NCBI GenBank assembly: GCA_022749755.1
Contig: CM040449.1
Span: 12,868,363-12,932,362 of the forward strand
Source of the DNA: Azadirachta indica
Lineage: Eukaryota; Streptophyta; Magnoliopsida; Sapindales; Meliaceae
Direction: 5' to 3'
DNA length: 64,000 nt
Made by a program: the position numbers and the translations under genes. The notes beneath the pieces are model-generated. The model worked only from the letters and a program-made list of their open reading frames with translations. It made no database searches and was not told the DNA's origin. Positions 42,326 through 53,099 of the stretch are shown here, piece after piece; the first letter of the stretch is position 1, and each line of letters opens with the position of its first letter.

Positions 42326-42970
42326 TCTTCTTCATCTTTTTCCTATAATCGGCCCCATATGATTTTTGACTTGTAAAAGAGATCAGGAGTACTGGTTAGT
42401 TAAGGGGAACAGAGGAGTGTGTGTTGTATTGAAGAGGCTCGCTGTATAGTTCTGCTAAGGTTCTTTTCGCAAGTAAGCATTCTTCCCACATAGAGTGTAT
42501 ATCATCTTTTGTATGGTTGTGATCAATAACTTTGACCATAGGAGAATTTTTGTTTCCTTATCTCTTTTAGTTGGATAATAAGGATAATCTCATGGTAATG
42601 CGGAATCCTTCTTTTACTTTGAGGGCTAAGAGATCCTTAAATATTGGTGCGAAAAGTTTATCAAACCATTGATCTGTACTGTAACTATTGCTTCTATGAA
42701 TAAATTGTGATTCAAATAATATAGCAACAGGATAAAAGTTAATTTATAACCAGAAAGTATAGTAAGTTAATACAATAGCGTTTGGCAACAGATAATGTCC
42801 CTAATTAGTTTCTTCATCAATGGTGCAGAAAAATCTTGTTACCATTTGGAATATGACCTTGTGCATTTAGTTTGAATTTGGATGTGGCTCAAACAGTTGG
42901 TTTGTTCTTCGCTGTTAACAGGATCTCTTTAACATTTTGCTATAAGTCCCAAACTCGATTCCATGTTTTG
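42326..42970 (-). pseudogene. EPRV C 3' coding region, left arm
   Basis: Reverse complement of this stretch aligns along its length with 47560-48175 (for example CCATTTGGAATATGA versus TCATATTCCAAATGG). Coding is broken by stops in all frames. The region follows RNase H in EPRV C and encodes an unrecognised C-terminal part. Confidence 0.7.
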
Positions 42971-44437
42971 TGGTTTGCTGTCGCGGGCAACCAAAAGTAA
43001 AACCTAAACTCCTAAATAAGATACATGTAGTGGTGCGAGTAAGGATCATTCCCACGGAGAGTATCTAGCCTAATTTTATGGCTACATGAACAAGGATTTA
43101 GGTGGGGGGAGGGGGGGGGGGGGGGGGGGGGTGGTGTTTTGAATATAAGGAAAACAGTTTTAAGAAAACAATTAAGGAACAATTCAAATTTGAATATCAA
43201 AATCAATCAAAAGAATAAAACATGGTCTAAATGAACATCCACCATCGAAATTTTACAACTGATCATCGATATTGGAATATATCAATTTACACTTTGAATA
43301 TTCACTGTTGGAGCTATTTTTCCTATCTCTTCTTAGTTGTAGTTAACTAGAAAATAAGTGATCTAATCAACCCTAACTACTAAATAACCAAAGAAAAGTC
43401 CTAAAGGTTTAATTTAGTGGCAGCTTTAAGACTTAGAGAGACCAATTAATCTAAACAATGCAAGCACAAGCGGTTGCATTTATTTTAGTTGAACATTCTT
43501 TCTAAGATCTAATAATTTTTGACGTAGCAAATCATTAAATCCTAGTTGCTTCACCAATCAGAGGAATCAAACAATTACGGATTTGATATCTATCTTGACG
43601 GTAAATTGCAACGAATAATAAACTAGTAGGCCTTCTAGTAAATTAAACGAAACAATCATGAAAATAGGCGCAAAAGAACATTCTTTATTCAAGCATAAAT
43701 TAAACAATAAGAATCAAATTAAATCTCACAGTTTTATTAATTCCGAGGCTTCCGTTTCCTTCGACCAACTATAAAAGTTGAACCACGCAGGGCCATGATG
43801 ATAATTCGAAAGAAAAATTAGAGAAGAGAAGAGAGGAAGAGAGAGCAATCCCTTGCCTCATGATTTCTCCTCCTTTTTTAAACACAAAATTCACTTCCTA
43901 GAATTCTACCAAATCTCCTAAAAATAAAAATATTCAAATCTGACTAATTAAGGAAAAATATTAAAAACAAAATAAAATCTTAATGTAAATAGGAGGGTGG
44001 TGATTTCAGTTGTAATTTCCATGCAAAAGATCTGAAAACTTCCAAAAATAAACCGCATTAAATCCATGTATTAGAATTGTGGGCCAAGGAACATTCCAGA
44101 GCGTCAACCACACAGATGTAGCAACTTCAAGCCCAAATTCGTCCTTGATGCAGCCAGAATCTCTCAAAACTCAAAACATAAAAGTTGTAGACCCTTTTCT
44201 TGACGCTCTACAGCATCTTGAATCATCTCAATTTGAGTTTGGATGAGAAAGTTATGCTCAGATTACGAAGTGATGTCAAAATTGTCTAAAATCCTGCAAT
44301 TAGCTTCGTTTTGCACTTAATGTCTTCATTTGCATCCTGAATCAAAATATGAGAATAATGAGTACATTTAAGAACTAAATAAACATAAAGAACTAAAAAA
44401 TTAAGGGAGAAAATTATGTCATTTTACATTCTCATCA
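42971..44437 (-). repeat. Solo LTR of an Athila/Tat-like element
   Basis: A 1467-bp segment with forward ends TGG...TCA (minus strand TGATGAGAATG...AAACCA) is flanked by the 5-bp duplication TTTTG (42966-42970 and 44438-44442). Near its inner end it has ACTCTCCGTGGGAATGATCC (minus strand), comparable to the Athila-like LTR tail at 34200-34300. No internal genes are present, so it is the product of LTR-LTR recombination. It has a G6-A-G21 tract at 43104-43131. Confidence 0.85.
43104..43131 (+). repeat. Long poly-G tract
   Basis: GGGGGGA is followed by 21 consecutive G. Such a run is rare in AT-rich plant DNA. It can form G-quadruplexes and is prone to length error in sequencing. Confidence 0.8.
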
Positions 44438-44442
44438 TTTTG

Positions 44443-45716
44443 TCAGAAGTTTCCGGATAGTTTAGGGCATTGAACACTAAATCTTCTATTTTCTGTTGTA
44501 GTTTGAAGTGGAACACCAAATCTTCAATGGTGGAAGAGACTCACACTATTGTTTTAAATCTATGACAACTTTTGTCTATCATGATGGGCTTCTTTTTTTA
44601 AGATGGATGAAAATTTGACTCATCATTTTTGTAAGATTTTTTTATGTGATTTGTTGCATAATTGATATTTCCCAAGAATTGTTGTATCTATTTTCTTCTT
44701 GCTAACTCATTAGGAAATTGAGATATTTTTTTAGCAATGTGTAGCTGAGGGATAATATAGGCATCTTGAATGTGTAATCCTAAAAAATCTATTTCATCAA
44801 CACCAATCTTCATCTTGGATTCAGATAATGTTAAGTCATGCTTGTGCGTAAGATCTTTAAATTATTGAAAATGCTTAGCATGATCTTCCTTAGTCTTGTT
44901 GAAGACTAAGGCATCATTTATATATAATAAACAAAATTTTGATATCGACTTGTATACCTCATCCATCCTGTGTTGAGATTCTAAAAGAGCATTTTTCAAG
45001 TCAAATGGCGTAACATTCCACTTATAGTGTCAATGTGGGAATACAAAATTTATTTTATGCCTTTCCTCGTTTTTGACACCTATCTACCAGAATCCTAACT
45101 TCATATCGAATTTGTAATAGTATCTAGCTAATACAATCCTTTTAATAGATGAGTTCTTTTGGGAATTGGATACTTAATATTCTGCAGACAATTATTAAGT
45201 TCTCTGTAGTCGATGATTAGTCTCTTCCTTCCACGACCTGTTCTAAATGTTTGTTTACATAAAATGCTAGGTTAGCCCATTGAAACTTGGATGGTCTAAT
45301 AAGCTTGAGGTCCAATAATGATTGGATTTCTTGCTTATTCAGTTCTTCATCATATGTCTTTTTTGGATGTGATGCTGCTCAATGAGACATAGTTCAATTT
45401 TCTTTGTAAAGAAGTGAAACAAAGTATTTTTCTTAGGACCAAAACTTGTTAGGTATTTATGCACAACATTTCAGTAGTTCTCTATATTAAGTTTCAAATT
45501 TTTGGATTGGCAAAGTTTGGAGTTGGGCCTGACTTTTGCCTTTATCACTCTTCACAAAGATGGATTATTGTTCAACCAATGGAATCATGAAAAGATGATC
45601 CTTTAGTGGATTGGCTGTGTAACAATTTAAGCAAATCCTTCAGGGTGAAATGTATATGGAGTAAGAAGAGATAAAAAATCTGTACCAAGTAGTAAATCTT
45701 TATCAAATTGTTCCAA
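44443..45716 (-). pseudogene. EPRV C reverse transcriptase, left arm
   Basis: Inverted counterpart of 45795-46985. Near 44930-44900 the minus strand encodes LLYINDALVF, the RT catalytic box with Asp-to-Asn at the first Asp. QWNVTP-like, MDEVYKS-like and LGLHIQDAY-like coding lies around it. RNase H is absent: a deletion joins about 44600 to sequence equivalent to 47505, removing roughly 0.5 kb relative to the right arm. Several stops. Confidence 0.72.
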
Positions 45717-45794
45717 TTCAATAAACCTATGGACATGATCAAAAGGACATTTGTTCTCAACATGCCAGGATTTTCGATTGTGTTCATAACTTTA
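45717..45794. other. Centre (spacer) of the large inverted repeat
   Basis: About 80 bp not shared between the arms. On the minus strand it is colinear with EPRV C coding of the left arm (MNTIENPGMLRTNV frame), so the spacer belongs to the left copy and the right copy starts abruptly at about 45795. That asymmetry fits a breakpoint of an inverted rearrangement. Confidence 0.6.
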
Positions 45795-47400
45795 CTTTTG
45801 ACTAAACTGGTTAAGGTTTACTACTTGATACAAATTTTCTATCTCTTCTTACTCCATATACATTTCACCCTGAAGGATTTGCTTACACTGTTACCAACCC
45901 AATCCACAACAGGATCATTTTTTTATGCTTTCATGGGTTAAGTAACAATCAATCTTTGGGAAGGATAGGCAAAAGCGAAACCCGAGTCCAAACTTTGCCA
46001 ATCCAAAAATTTGAAGCTGAATATAGAGAATTGTTGATGTAGACGTACCCAATAAATTTTGGTCCAGAGAAAAATACTTTGTTTCACTTCCTTACAAAGA
46101 AAACTAGACTATGCCTTATTAAACAACATCACATCCAGGAATGCCCTATGATGAAGAATTGTGTAAGTAAGAAATCCAATCATTATTGAACCTCAAGGTT
46201 ATTAAACCATCCAAGTTTCAATGGGCTAGCTTAGCTACTATGTAAACAAACATTCAGAATAGTTTCGTAGAAGGAAGAGACTAGTCATCGATAACAGAAA
46301 ACTTAATGATTGTCTATAGGTTATTAGGTATTCAATTCGCAGAAGAACTCATTTATTAAAAGGGATTACATCAGTCATATATTATTCCGAATTCAATATG
46401 AAGTTAGGATTCTAGCAGATAAGTATCAAGCAAAAAGACAGGTATAAGACAACCTTTGTAGTGCCACATAGACACTATGAGTGGAATGTTATACTATTTG
46501 GCTTGAAAAATGCTTCATCAAAATTTTAGTACAGGATGGATGAGGTATACAAGTCGGTATTAGAATTTTGTTTGGTATACATAAATGATGCCTTAATCTT
46601 CAGTAAGATTGAAGAAGATTATGCTAAGCATTTTCAATAGTTTAAAGATCTTACATACAAGTATGACTTAGCATTTTTTTGAATACAAGATGAAGATTGG
46701 CCTTCAAGAAATAGATTTTTTGGATTACACATTCAAGATGGCCATATTATCCCTCAGCTACAAATTGCAGAAAAAATTTCTCAATTTCCTGATGAGTTGG
46801 CAGAAAGAAAGTAGATACAGCAATTCTTAGGAATTATCAATTATGCAATAGATCACATTAAAAATGTTACAAAGATGACGAGTCAGATTTTTCAAGCATC
46901 TTGAAAAGGGGGGCCTATCATACTGGGCAAAAGTAACAAAAGTTGTCAGACATTTAAAGCAATAGTGTGAGTCTTTTGCACCATTGAAGGTTCCAAATAC
47001 AAGACAGCTCATCCTCCAAATAGATGCAAGTAATCATTATTGGAGAGCAGTATTAATTGAGGAAAAAGATGGCTACTGGAAAGTTTATAGTTATAAATCT
47101 AGCCAGTTCATAGACGCCCAACAACACTACCTATCTTTTAAGAAAGAATTCTTAGCAGTAGTAAAAGGTATCAAGAAATGTTAGTTCTTTCTCTCTTTAG
47201 AATCATTTGTAGTTGAAATAGATTGCAAATATCTTAAAGGGTTGCTAAAAAGGAAAGAAGGAGAATTTCCAGATCCTCAGTTGGCTTGTTGGGCGAAATC
47301 ACCATCAAGGTTCAACTTCTCTGTCAAGCACATAAAAAGAGAATCCAACATCATCGTAGACCACCTACCCTGGCCGATCCAAGCTCTTTCAATGGTTTAA
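45795..47400 (+). pseudogene. EPRV C reverse transcriptase and RNase H, right arm
   Basis: RT coding is visible in pieces: YTFHPEGFAYTV-like (about 45860), LNHPSFNG-like (about 46215), the catalytic box LVYINDALIFSK (about 46575-46610, Asp to Asn as in the left arm), and LGLHIQDGHI followed by FPDELAERK. RNase H is clean at 46984-47184 (LILQIDASNHYWRAVL, FKKEFLAVVKGIKK) and continues to about 47390 with VEIDCKYLKGL and VKHIKRESNIIVDHL. Stops at several points. Confidence 0.75.
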
Positions 47401-48300
47401 AGTTCCAGAACTCTTCTAGAATCTTTTTGCAAAAAAACAAGTTTAGAGGTAGCACCTAAAGAGAAAAAGATAAAGATCCCTGAGCATTTCTCTTTATAAC
47501 TATAAGAAATATTAGAAGATTTGGTGGTCAATGCCCTAAATTATCCGAAAACTTATGATAAAACATGGAATTAGGTTTGGGAATTTATAGAAGAATGCCA
47601 AAGAGATTCTGTTGACAACCAAAGAGCAAATTGATTATTGGAGCCACATTTAAATTTAGACCAGATACACGAGTTCATATTCCAAATGGTAACAAGAAAC
47701 TAATTGGGGACATTGTTTATTGCTAAATATTATTGTACTAGCTTACTACACTTTCTGGTTATGGATTAACCTTTACTCTGTTGCTATGTTATTTGAACCA
47801 CAGTTTATTCATAGAAGAGGAGATACGGTAAAGGCTGATGGTTTAATAGGCTCTTTGCACCAATCTTTGAAGATCTCTTAACCTTAAAGTAAAAAGAGGA
47901 TTCTGTATTACCCATAAGACTATCCTCATTATCCAGGTAAAAGAGATATAGGAAACAAAGATTCTTCTATGGTGAAGGTCATTAACCACAACAATACGGA
48001 AGATGATATGCACTCTATTTAGGAAAAATGCTTACTTGCAAGAAGAACCCTAACAAAAATATATGCGAGCCCCTTTAGTACAACACACATTTCCCTCTAC
48101 CTCCTTTAGTAATCAGTACTCCTGATCTCTACTACAAGTAAAAAATCAGGTGGGCCTGATTATGGAGAGAAGATGAAGAAGCACGAATAAGGAGTGACTA
48201 CCATGAATGACTTAGGAAGTAAAGCTGAGAAGACGAAATCACTTCTCGGGTTTTCCACAATGGCCTGATGAATGAATGTATACCATTCGTGGAGGAACAT
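47400..48300 (+). pseudogene. EPRV C 3' coding region, right arm
   Basis: Broken coding after RNase H: VWEFIEECQRDSVDNQR (about 47575-47630) and DDMHSI-like pieces. Near 48185-48330 lies a block homologous to EWLRKQERED / GSLQWLNEWDD in the left arm. The retrotransposon-free sites corresponding to the solo LTR (about 47560) and the Athila-like element (about 48181) lie here. Function of the encoded protein unknown. Confidence 0.6.
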
Positions 48301-48960
48301 TAATGAGAAGATTGATTGATACTAGAACAATAGGAAGACTGGCCTCAACCACAGCCACTTAAACAAATAGATCTATTAAATATAGACTAGCTTTAGCTCA
48401 ACTAACCATAACTTGCTTGGTATGAAGAATACACGAATGCTAACCTTAAGTAAAATAAAAGTATAGTAGACCTATATTAGAGTAGCCCAATAGTGGAAGC
48501 GATGGTGACCTATATTAGGATGTGGGGTTCATGACAATGGCGTATGTTGGCCATTTAAAGTGTTAGTTGTAAAGGAGATTTCTTAGAGATAAGGAAGAAT
48601 CCCATAATAGTAAAATAGTAAAGATGTAATGATTGTACTTCTAGTGTGAGTATTGTTAAGGGATTCCTTCTAAACTTATAAAAGGATTATCCTAGTATTG
48701 TATTAGGTAGAGTTGAGAGTGCTTTTGTGAAATAATAAAAGCTTTTGTTTGTTTGGTAATACTATTTACCGAATTTTATTTATATTTTTTTCTTAAATTG
48801 AGAAAGGATTAATTTTTGGGTTTTAAAAAGTTAGATTAAAGTAAACTCATTGAAAGTAAAGGTGGGTTTAAAGGATAATCAGAGGAAGGGCGAGGTGTGC
48901 CATAGACTATTTGAGGCCAGGTAGAGCTGTGTTTAGGTCGTCAAAGTGAGTAACACAGTC
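48301..48960 (+). promoter_or_regulatory. EPRV C intergenic region leading into EPRV B leader, right arm
   Basis: TATAAA at 48677-48682 and AATAAA at 48734-48739 on the + strand, followed by about 200 nt of leader and a decayed primer-site-like sequence (GTTTAGGTCGTCAAAGTGAG, about 48930-48950). The left arm has about 50 nt more between TATA and polyA signal, so a small deletion occurred here. Confidence 0.68.
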
Positions 48961-49377
48961 CAAGTCCTCTAGAAGAAATTATCCTTTTTAAAATAAGATT
49001 ATGTCTTATTTCGGTTCTATGTCTAGAACTTTAGGATTATCCTTCTCTAGATTTGTAGAGCAGACTACAAAAGATAAATCCATTTTATGCATAGAAAATA
49101 TAGAACAGCACCTATCAAATTGGGATATTCCATAAGTGTCAACCTCAAAAGTTTATTCTAAAAGATCGTTCTTAACTAGAAGAAATCATGTAATAAAAAC
49201 ATATGAACAAACTTGTCTTATTATTGTAGAGGACATAGAGTTTTTACTATTGCCTCAAAAAATTATTGACGAATATAGAAAAAAATTTAACTATTTACAT
49301 AAAGGACTTGTTCAAGTAGCTATAAAACCCTTAATTAGGGAAGGTTTAAATAATTCTGCCTTAATATGAGTTAGAGA
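48961..49377 (+). pseudogene. EPRV B movement protein, N-terminal remnant, right arm
   Basis: The frame 49136-49369 has SKRSFLTRRN, LPQKIIDEYRKKFNYLHKGL and AIKPLIREGLNNSALI, matching the left arm copy. At about 49377 it jumps to the helix before the protease. The rest of the movement protein and the whole capsid are missing. Confidence 0.78.
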
Positions 49378-50020
49378 ATTAAAGGAAACTAAAGAGGAGA
49401 TAGTTCAACTCATAAACAAAATTCAAGTTTTAGAAATGGTAAGCTTTAAGGAGTTTAGTCAACATGACGGTGTTTCTAATAAAGAAGAAGACAGACTTTT
49501 AAATGAGGTAGTAGAAGAGTTTGAAGTTAAATCTACTTCTGATCAGCCTCCTTCTTTAAAGAATTCTAATACTTCTTTAAAGATTGATGAATTAAATTTC
49601 GTGAATATTATAAACAAGGTCAAAACCACAAAATGGCATTCTATTATTACCCTAGTGGTTAATAAAGGAATTGTTCATAGAAACGCTAGCATTGATTGAT
49701 ATTGGTGACGACTTTAGTTGTATTAATGAAGGTTTAATTCCTATGAAGTATTTTGAAAAGACTTCTATTAGCGTGCATACAACCAATTTAGAATGATAAA
49801 GTCCAATTTAAACTTCTAAATGCATCAATATGCGAGAAAGGTTTATGTATCAGATATACCTTTTGTGCTAATGAAAAGACTTAATTGCTCAGTAATTATA
49901 GGTTTTGATTTTCTCACAAAAATTATCTCATTTAACGTGACATAAAAAGTAATAACAACTAAAATTGGAGAAGAAATATTTTCTTCGATTTTTCTGAGGA
50001 ACCTGTGGATACAGAAATTA
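49378..50020 (+). pseudogene. EPRV B protease region, right arm
   Basis: ELKETKEEIVQLINKIQVLE and the acidic stretch SNKEEDRLLNEVVEEF match the left arm. NFVNIINKVKTTKWHSIITL leads into the protease, which is broken by a frameshift near 49690 and lacks a recognisable DTGA. Confidence 0.7.
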
Positions 50021-51530
50021 ATTGGCTTAAGAGACAATTAAAAGATAAGCAAAAAATTTTGAATTCATTGAAAGAAGAATTGATTTTAAAAAATCAATGA
50101 AAAGATGAATTCTTTTGAGATTAAACAACAAATTGAGGATTTTAAAAGAAGATTTGAAAAGGAAGTTTGTGTAGAAGTTCCTAATACTTTTTGGAGTAGG
50201 AAAAAGCTTGTGGTAACACTTCAATATGAGCCTAACTTTAAATAATGTCAAATACTAACTAAGGCTCGGCCATTTAAGCCTATTTAAATGAATGAGTGCC
50301 ACTTAGAGATTTGTGAAAAGGAAAAAGGTGAGCTCTTAAAAAATGATTTAATAAGAAAATCGTATTCTTCTTAGTCTTGCCTAGCATTCTATGTTGAAAA
50401 TGCAACAGAAAAGGAAAGAGGAGTTTTGAGATTAGTTCTTAATTATAAGCCCTTAAATAAGGTATTAAGATGAATTCGCTATCTTTTGCCAAATAAGAAG
50501 GATCTGTTAAACATAATTCATTCTACAAAAATATTTTCAAAATTTGACATGAAAAGCAGATAGTGATAGATTCAAATAGACCAGAAAGATAGATACAAGA
50601 CTGCTTCCTTAGTCCCTTTTGACTATTACGAGTGGAACATAATGCCTTTTGAACTTAAAAATACTCCTTCGGAGTTCTAAAATATCATGAACGAGAGATT
50701 TAATATATATTATCACTTCATTATTCTTTGCATTAATGATGTGCTAGTATATTCTAAGAGTTTGGATGAGCATTTAAACATCTGAAAGCTTTCTTAAATG
50801 TTGTTAATCTCGGCAAAGAAAATGAAACTGTTCCAAATAGCAGTTAGATTTTTAGGCCACAACATAGAATCAGGGTCAATTAAACCAATCAACAGAGTAA
50901 TTGAGTTTGCTTCAAAATTTCTAGATGAAATTTTGGATAAAAAAAAATTACAACATTTTTAGGAAGTCCTAATTATAAAGCAGACTTCTACAAAGACTTA
51001 TCTGTAGATGCTAAACCATTATATAACAGATTTAAAAAGAATTTTGAACCCTGGACGAACAACTGTACACTAGCGATTAAAAAGCTTAAATAGCGAGCCA
51101 AAGAATTACCTTGTTTAGTTATCGTTAATCCATATGCCTAAAAAATTGTTTGAAACAGAGTTATAATATGATGGTATTCTTAAACAATTTTTTTGGTTGG
51201 GGAGGGGTGAGGGGAAGGAGAGTCTAGTTATGTTCACTTCAAGAACTTGGAATCTAATCAAGCAAAATATCCAACAATTGAAAAAGAAATATTGTCCATA
51301 GTTTGTGTATTTCTAAATTTCAAGAAGATCTCTTAAACAAGAGATTTCTGCTTTGGTTAGATAGTAAGTCCACTAAAAAAGTTTTAGAAAAAGATCTTAA
51401 AAAGTAGCATCGAAACAAATATTTGCTAGATGGCAAGTTATTCTATCTGTATTTGATTTTGAAATTGAATTCATTATGGGAGAAGACAATTCCTTGCCAA
51501 ATTTTCTAACAAGGGAATTCTTGCACATTA
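50021..51530 (+). pseudogene. EPRV B RT and RNase H, right arm
   Basis: RT lead-in (Lys-rich helix at 50030-50270), KIFSKFDMKSR (about 50530), FDYYEWNIMPFELKN (about 50620-50660) and catalytic-box remnant CINDVLVYS (about 50730-50758, again Asp to Asn) are visible. RNase H ends with FDFEIEFIMGEDNSLPNFLT at about 51460-51510. It includes a G-rich tract at 51190-51220. Many stops. Confidence 0.75.
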
Positions 51531-52590
51531 AAGATTCATCTTCAAAATCAGTGGAGAAGCTTAAAATAGGTCATTCTCCAACTAAGCAAAAAAAGAAAGA
51601 GCTTAAAGATGAAGATCTTTTTGAAGAAATTTGCTGCTTCAAGATAATAATTTTAGAAGATAAGTATTTGTATCTTAATGAAGAAGAAGTTGTAGGTATC
51701 TATCTTAACAATCATCTCAGCCCAGATTTGTACCCTAAAAACAGTTATTTTTATGAACAAATTCTCATTGAAGTGGGATCACTTGAGGTTAATCACAAAA
51801 TGAAGAATAATAGGGAAGTAGCTTTTACTACATGTAGAATTTTGAGAATCCTACATCAAGAGGATTGGGGAGATTTGCTTCAACTTAGAAAAATTCAGAA
51901 CCATAATATTTTTCCAACACATTATATCTATTTTGATTATATCACAGCATAGGATCGTTTCTTTTTTTATCAGAACTCTAGGTTTTCCCACTCGTGGTTT
52001 CATAAGTTTGCCTTGAAGGAATTGTTTAAACCTTTTCCAAATTGGTTCGTGCATTGGTTTAGGCTTTGGGGATCTTATAGCTTTTGGCTTCTTTCACAAC
52101 TAAGAATATCTTTTGAAAAGTTTTATGAACTTAATGAGTTCAAAGGAGAAGATAAAACTCTTTTCTACTTTTTGGCCCAATATTTTATCCCATGGATTAT
52201 TAAATGGGGTTATAGGCTTAACTTTGAGCCCAATATTATTCCTAAAAGCCTACTTAAATTGTTCAAAGTTACCATGATTAAATGGTGGGATAAATTTGAA
52301 TATATACACTTAATTGGTAGTGCATTTTAGAATAAAAGATTATTTGAAGAAAAATCAGTCTTAAAAACTGATGAAGATGTTGATGTTAGCTCTTTTTTAG
52401 CTAGCAAAGTTGGACAGTTGGTCTTCTAGTTATATGCCCAAGGGATAAAACTTGAAGAAATCACGGAGCAATTAGAATTATTAAAGGGAAATAATTTTAG
52501 TGGAGCATTTTCTTCTAAGCCTAAAGACAAAGGCAAGGGCAACTATGTAGTCAGCTTCAGGGAAAGAGGCCAAGTAGTGTCACGACAAAG
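51476..52590 (+). pseudogene. EPRV B 3' ORF of unknown function, right arm
   Basis: Frames 51476-51952 and 52013-52330 overlap the RNase H end and continue with an acidic, hydrophilic region (EVVGIYLNNHLSPDLYPKNS). An aromatic block follows (FKPFPNWFVHWFRLWG, ENKTLF-like, IPWIIKWGYRLNFEP), then a Lys-rich tail at about 52560 (KPKDKGKG). The region matches 26870-27900 inverted. A second ORF of unknown function after the polyprotein is known in florendoviruses, which is the best comparison. Two breaks. Confidence 0.6.
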
Positions 52591-53095
52591 GTGAGTTAGA
52601 AAGCAGCAGTGGGGACATCATCTTGGCTAGATATTCTCAAAGCCCATAATTAGGCTTTTGTCGGCAAATTTTCATCCACAACTTTAAAGTTATGGCCAAC
52701 ATCTTTCTAAAAAGAAGATAACAATTATTCTCTTTTAGTCATTATCAAAGTATCTTAACTTTGCAAAAACTATAAGAATAATTTCTTAAAAGACTAAAAG
52801 TTAAAAAGGGCGGCCTGACTCCATTTTTATCTTGGACACGTACTCCTTTTCTTTTTTGTTTTGCTTGTAAGCTTTGCCTATTTAAGGGAAGCATTTCTTT
52901 GCTTGTAGGTGTGTGTTTAAATATGATTTTCTTTCTTATAAAAAAAAAAGTGTGCAAGTTTTAATCTCTGCTATCTTTGTACATTTGTGGTTTTACTTCC
53001 GTCTTAGATTATTATGTAAGATATACTTTTCTTAAATAATAAGTGTTTGTTTATTATTTATGTTATATTTCTTCTATAGTTTTATTCTATAGTAG
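52591..53095 (+). promoter_or_regulatory. EPRV B intergenic region, right arm
   Basis: About 500 bp without coding. A TATA-like TATTTAAGG lies at 52879-52887, similar to the box in EPRV A1, followed by an A-run (52939-52948) and T/A-rich leader-like sequence. The last ~40 bp match inverted 26800-26840; the rest is missing from the left arm. Confidence 0.55.
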
Positions 53096-53099
53096 ATAC

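Larger units (their letters stand above)
26800..45716 (-). repeat. Left arm of the large EPRV inverted repeat
   Basis: In minus-strand order the arm holds EPRV C RT (45716-44443), C 3' part (42970-42326 and 34193-34050), C intergenic region (34050-33540), then a nearly complete EPRV B (33540-26800). The right arm (45795-53095) has the same order on the + strand. It differs by two retrotransposon insertions on the left (42971-44437; 34199-42320), loss of the C RNase H on the left, and loss of about 2.9 kb of B on the right. Identity between arms is roughly 80-85% in the stretches compared by eye. Confidence 0.85.
45795..53095 (+). repeat. Right arm of the large EPRV inverted repeat
   Basis: Plus-strand order: EPRV C RT, RNase H and 3' part (45795-48300), C intergenic region (48300-48780), EPRV B leader and movement-protein start (48780-49377), a deletion, then EPRV B protease, RT, RNase H, 3' ORF and intergenic region (49378-53095). 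Same order as the left arm. This arm lacks the Athila-like element and the solo LTR and so shows the empty sites. Confidence 0.85.

Noticed and set aside
43012..43206. Frame with a poly-Pro run on the minus strand
   Set aside because: Caused by the poly-G tract inside the solo LTR.
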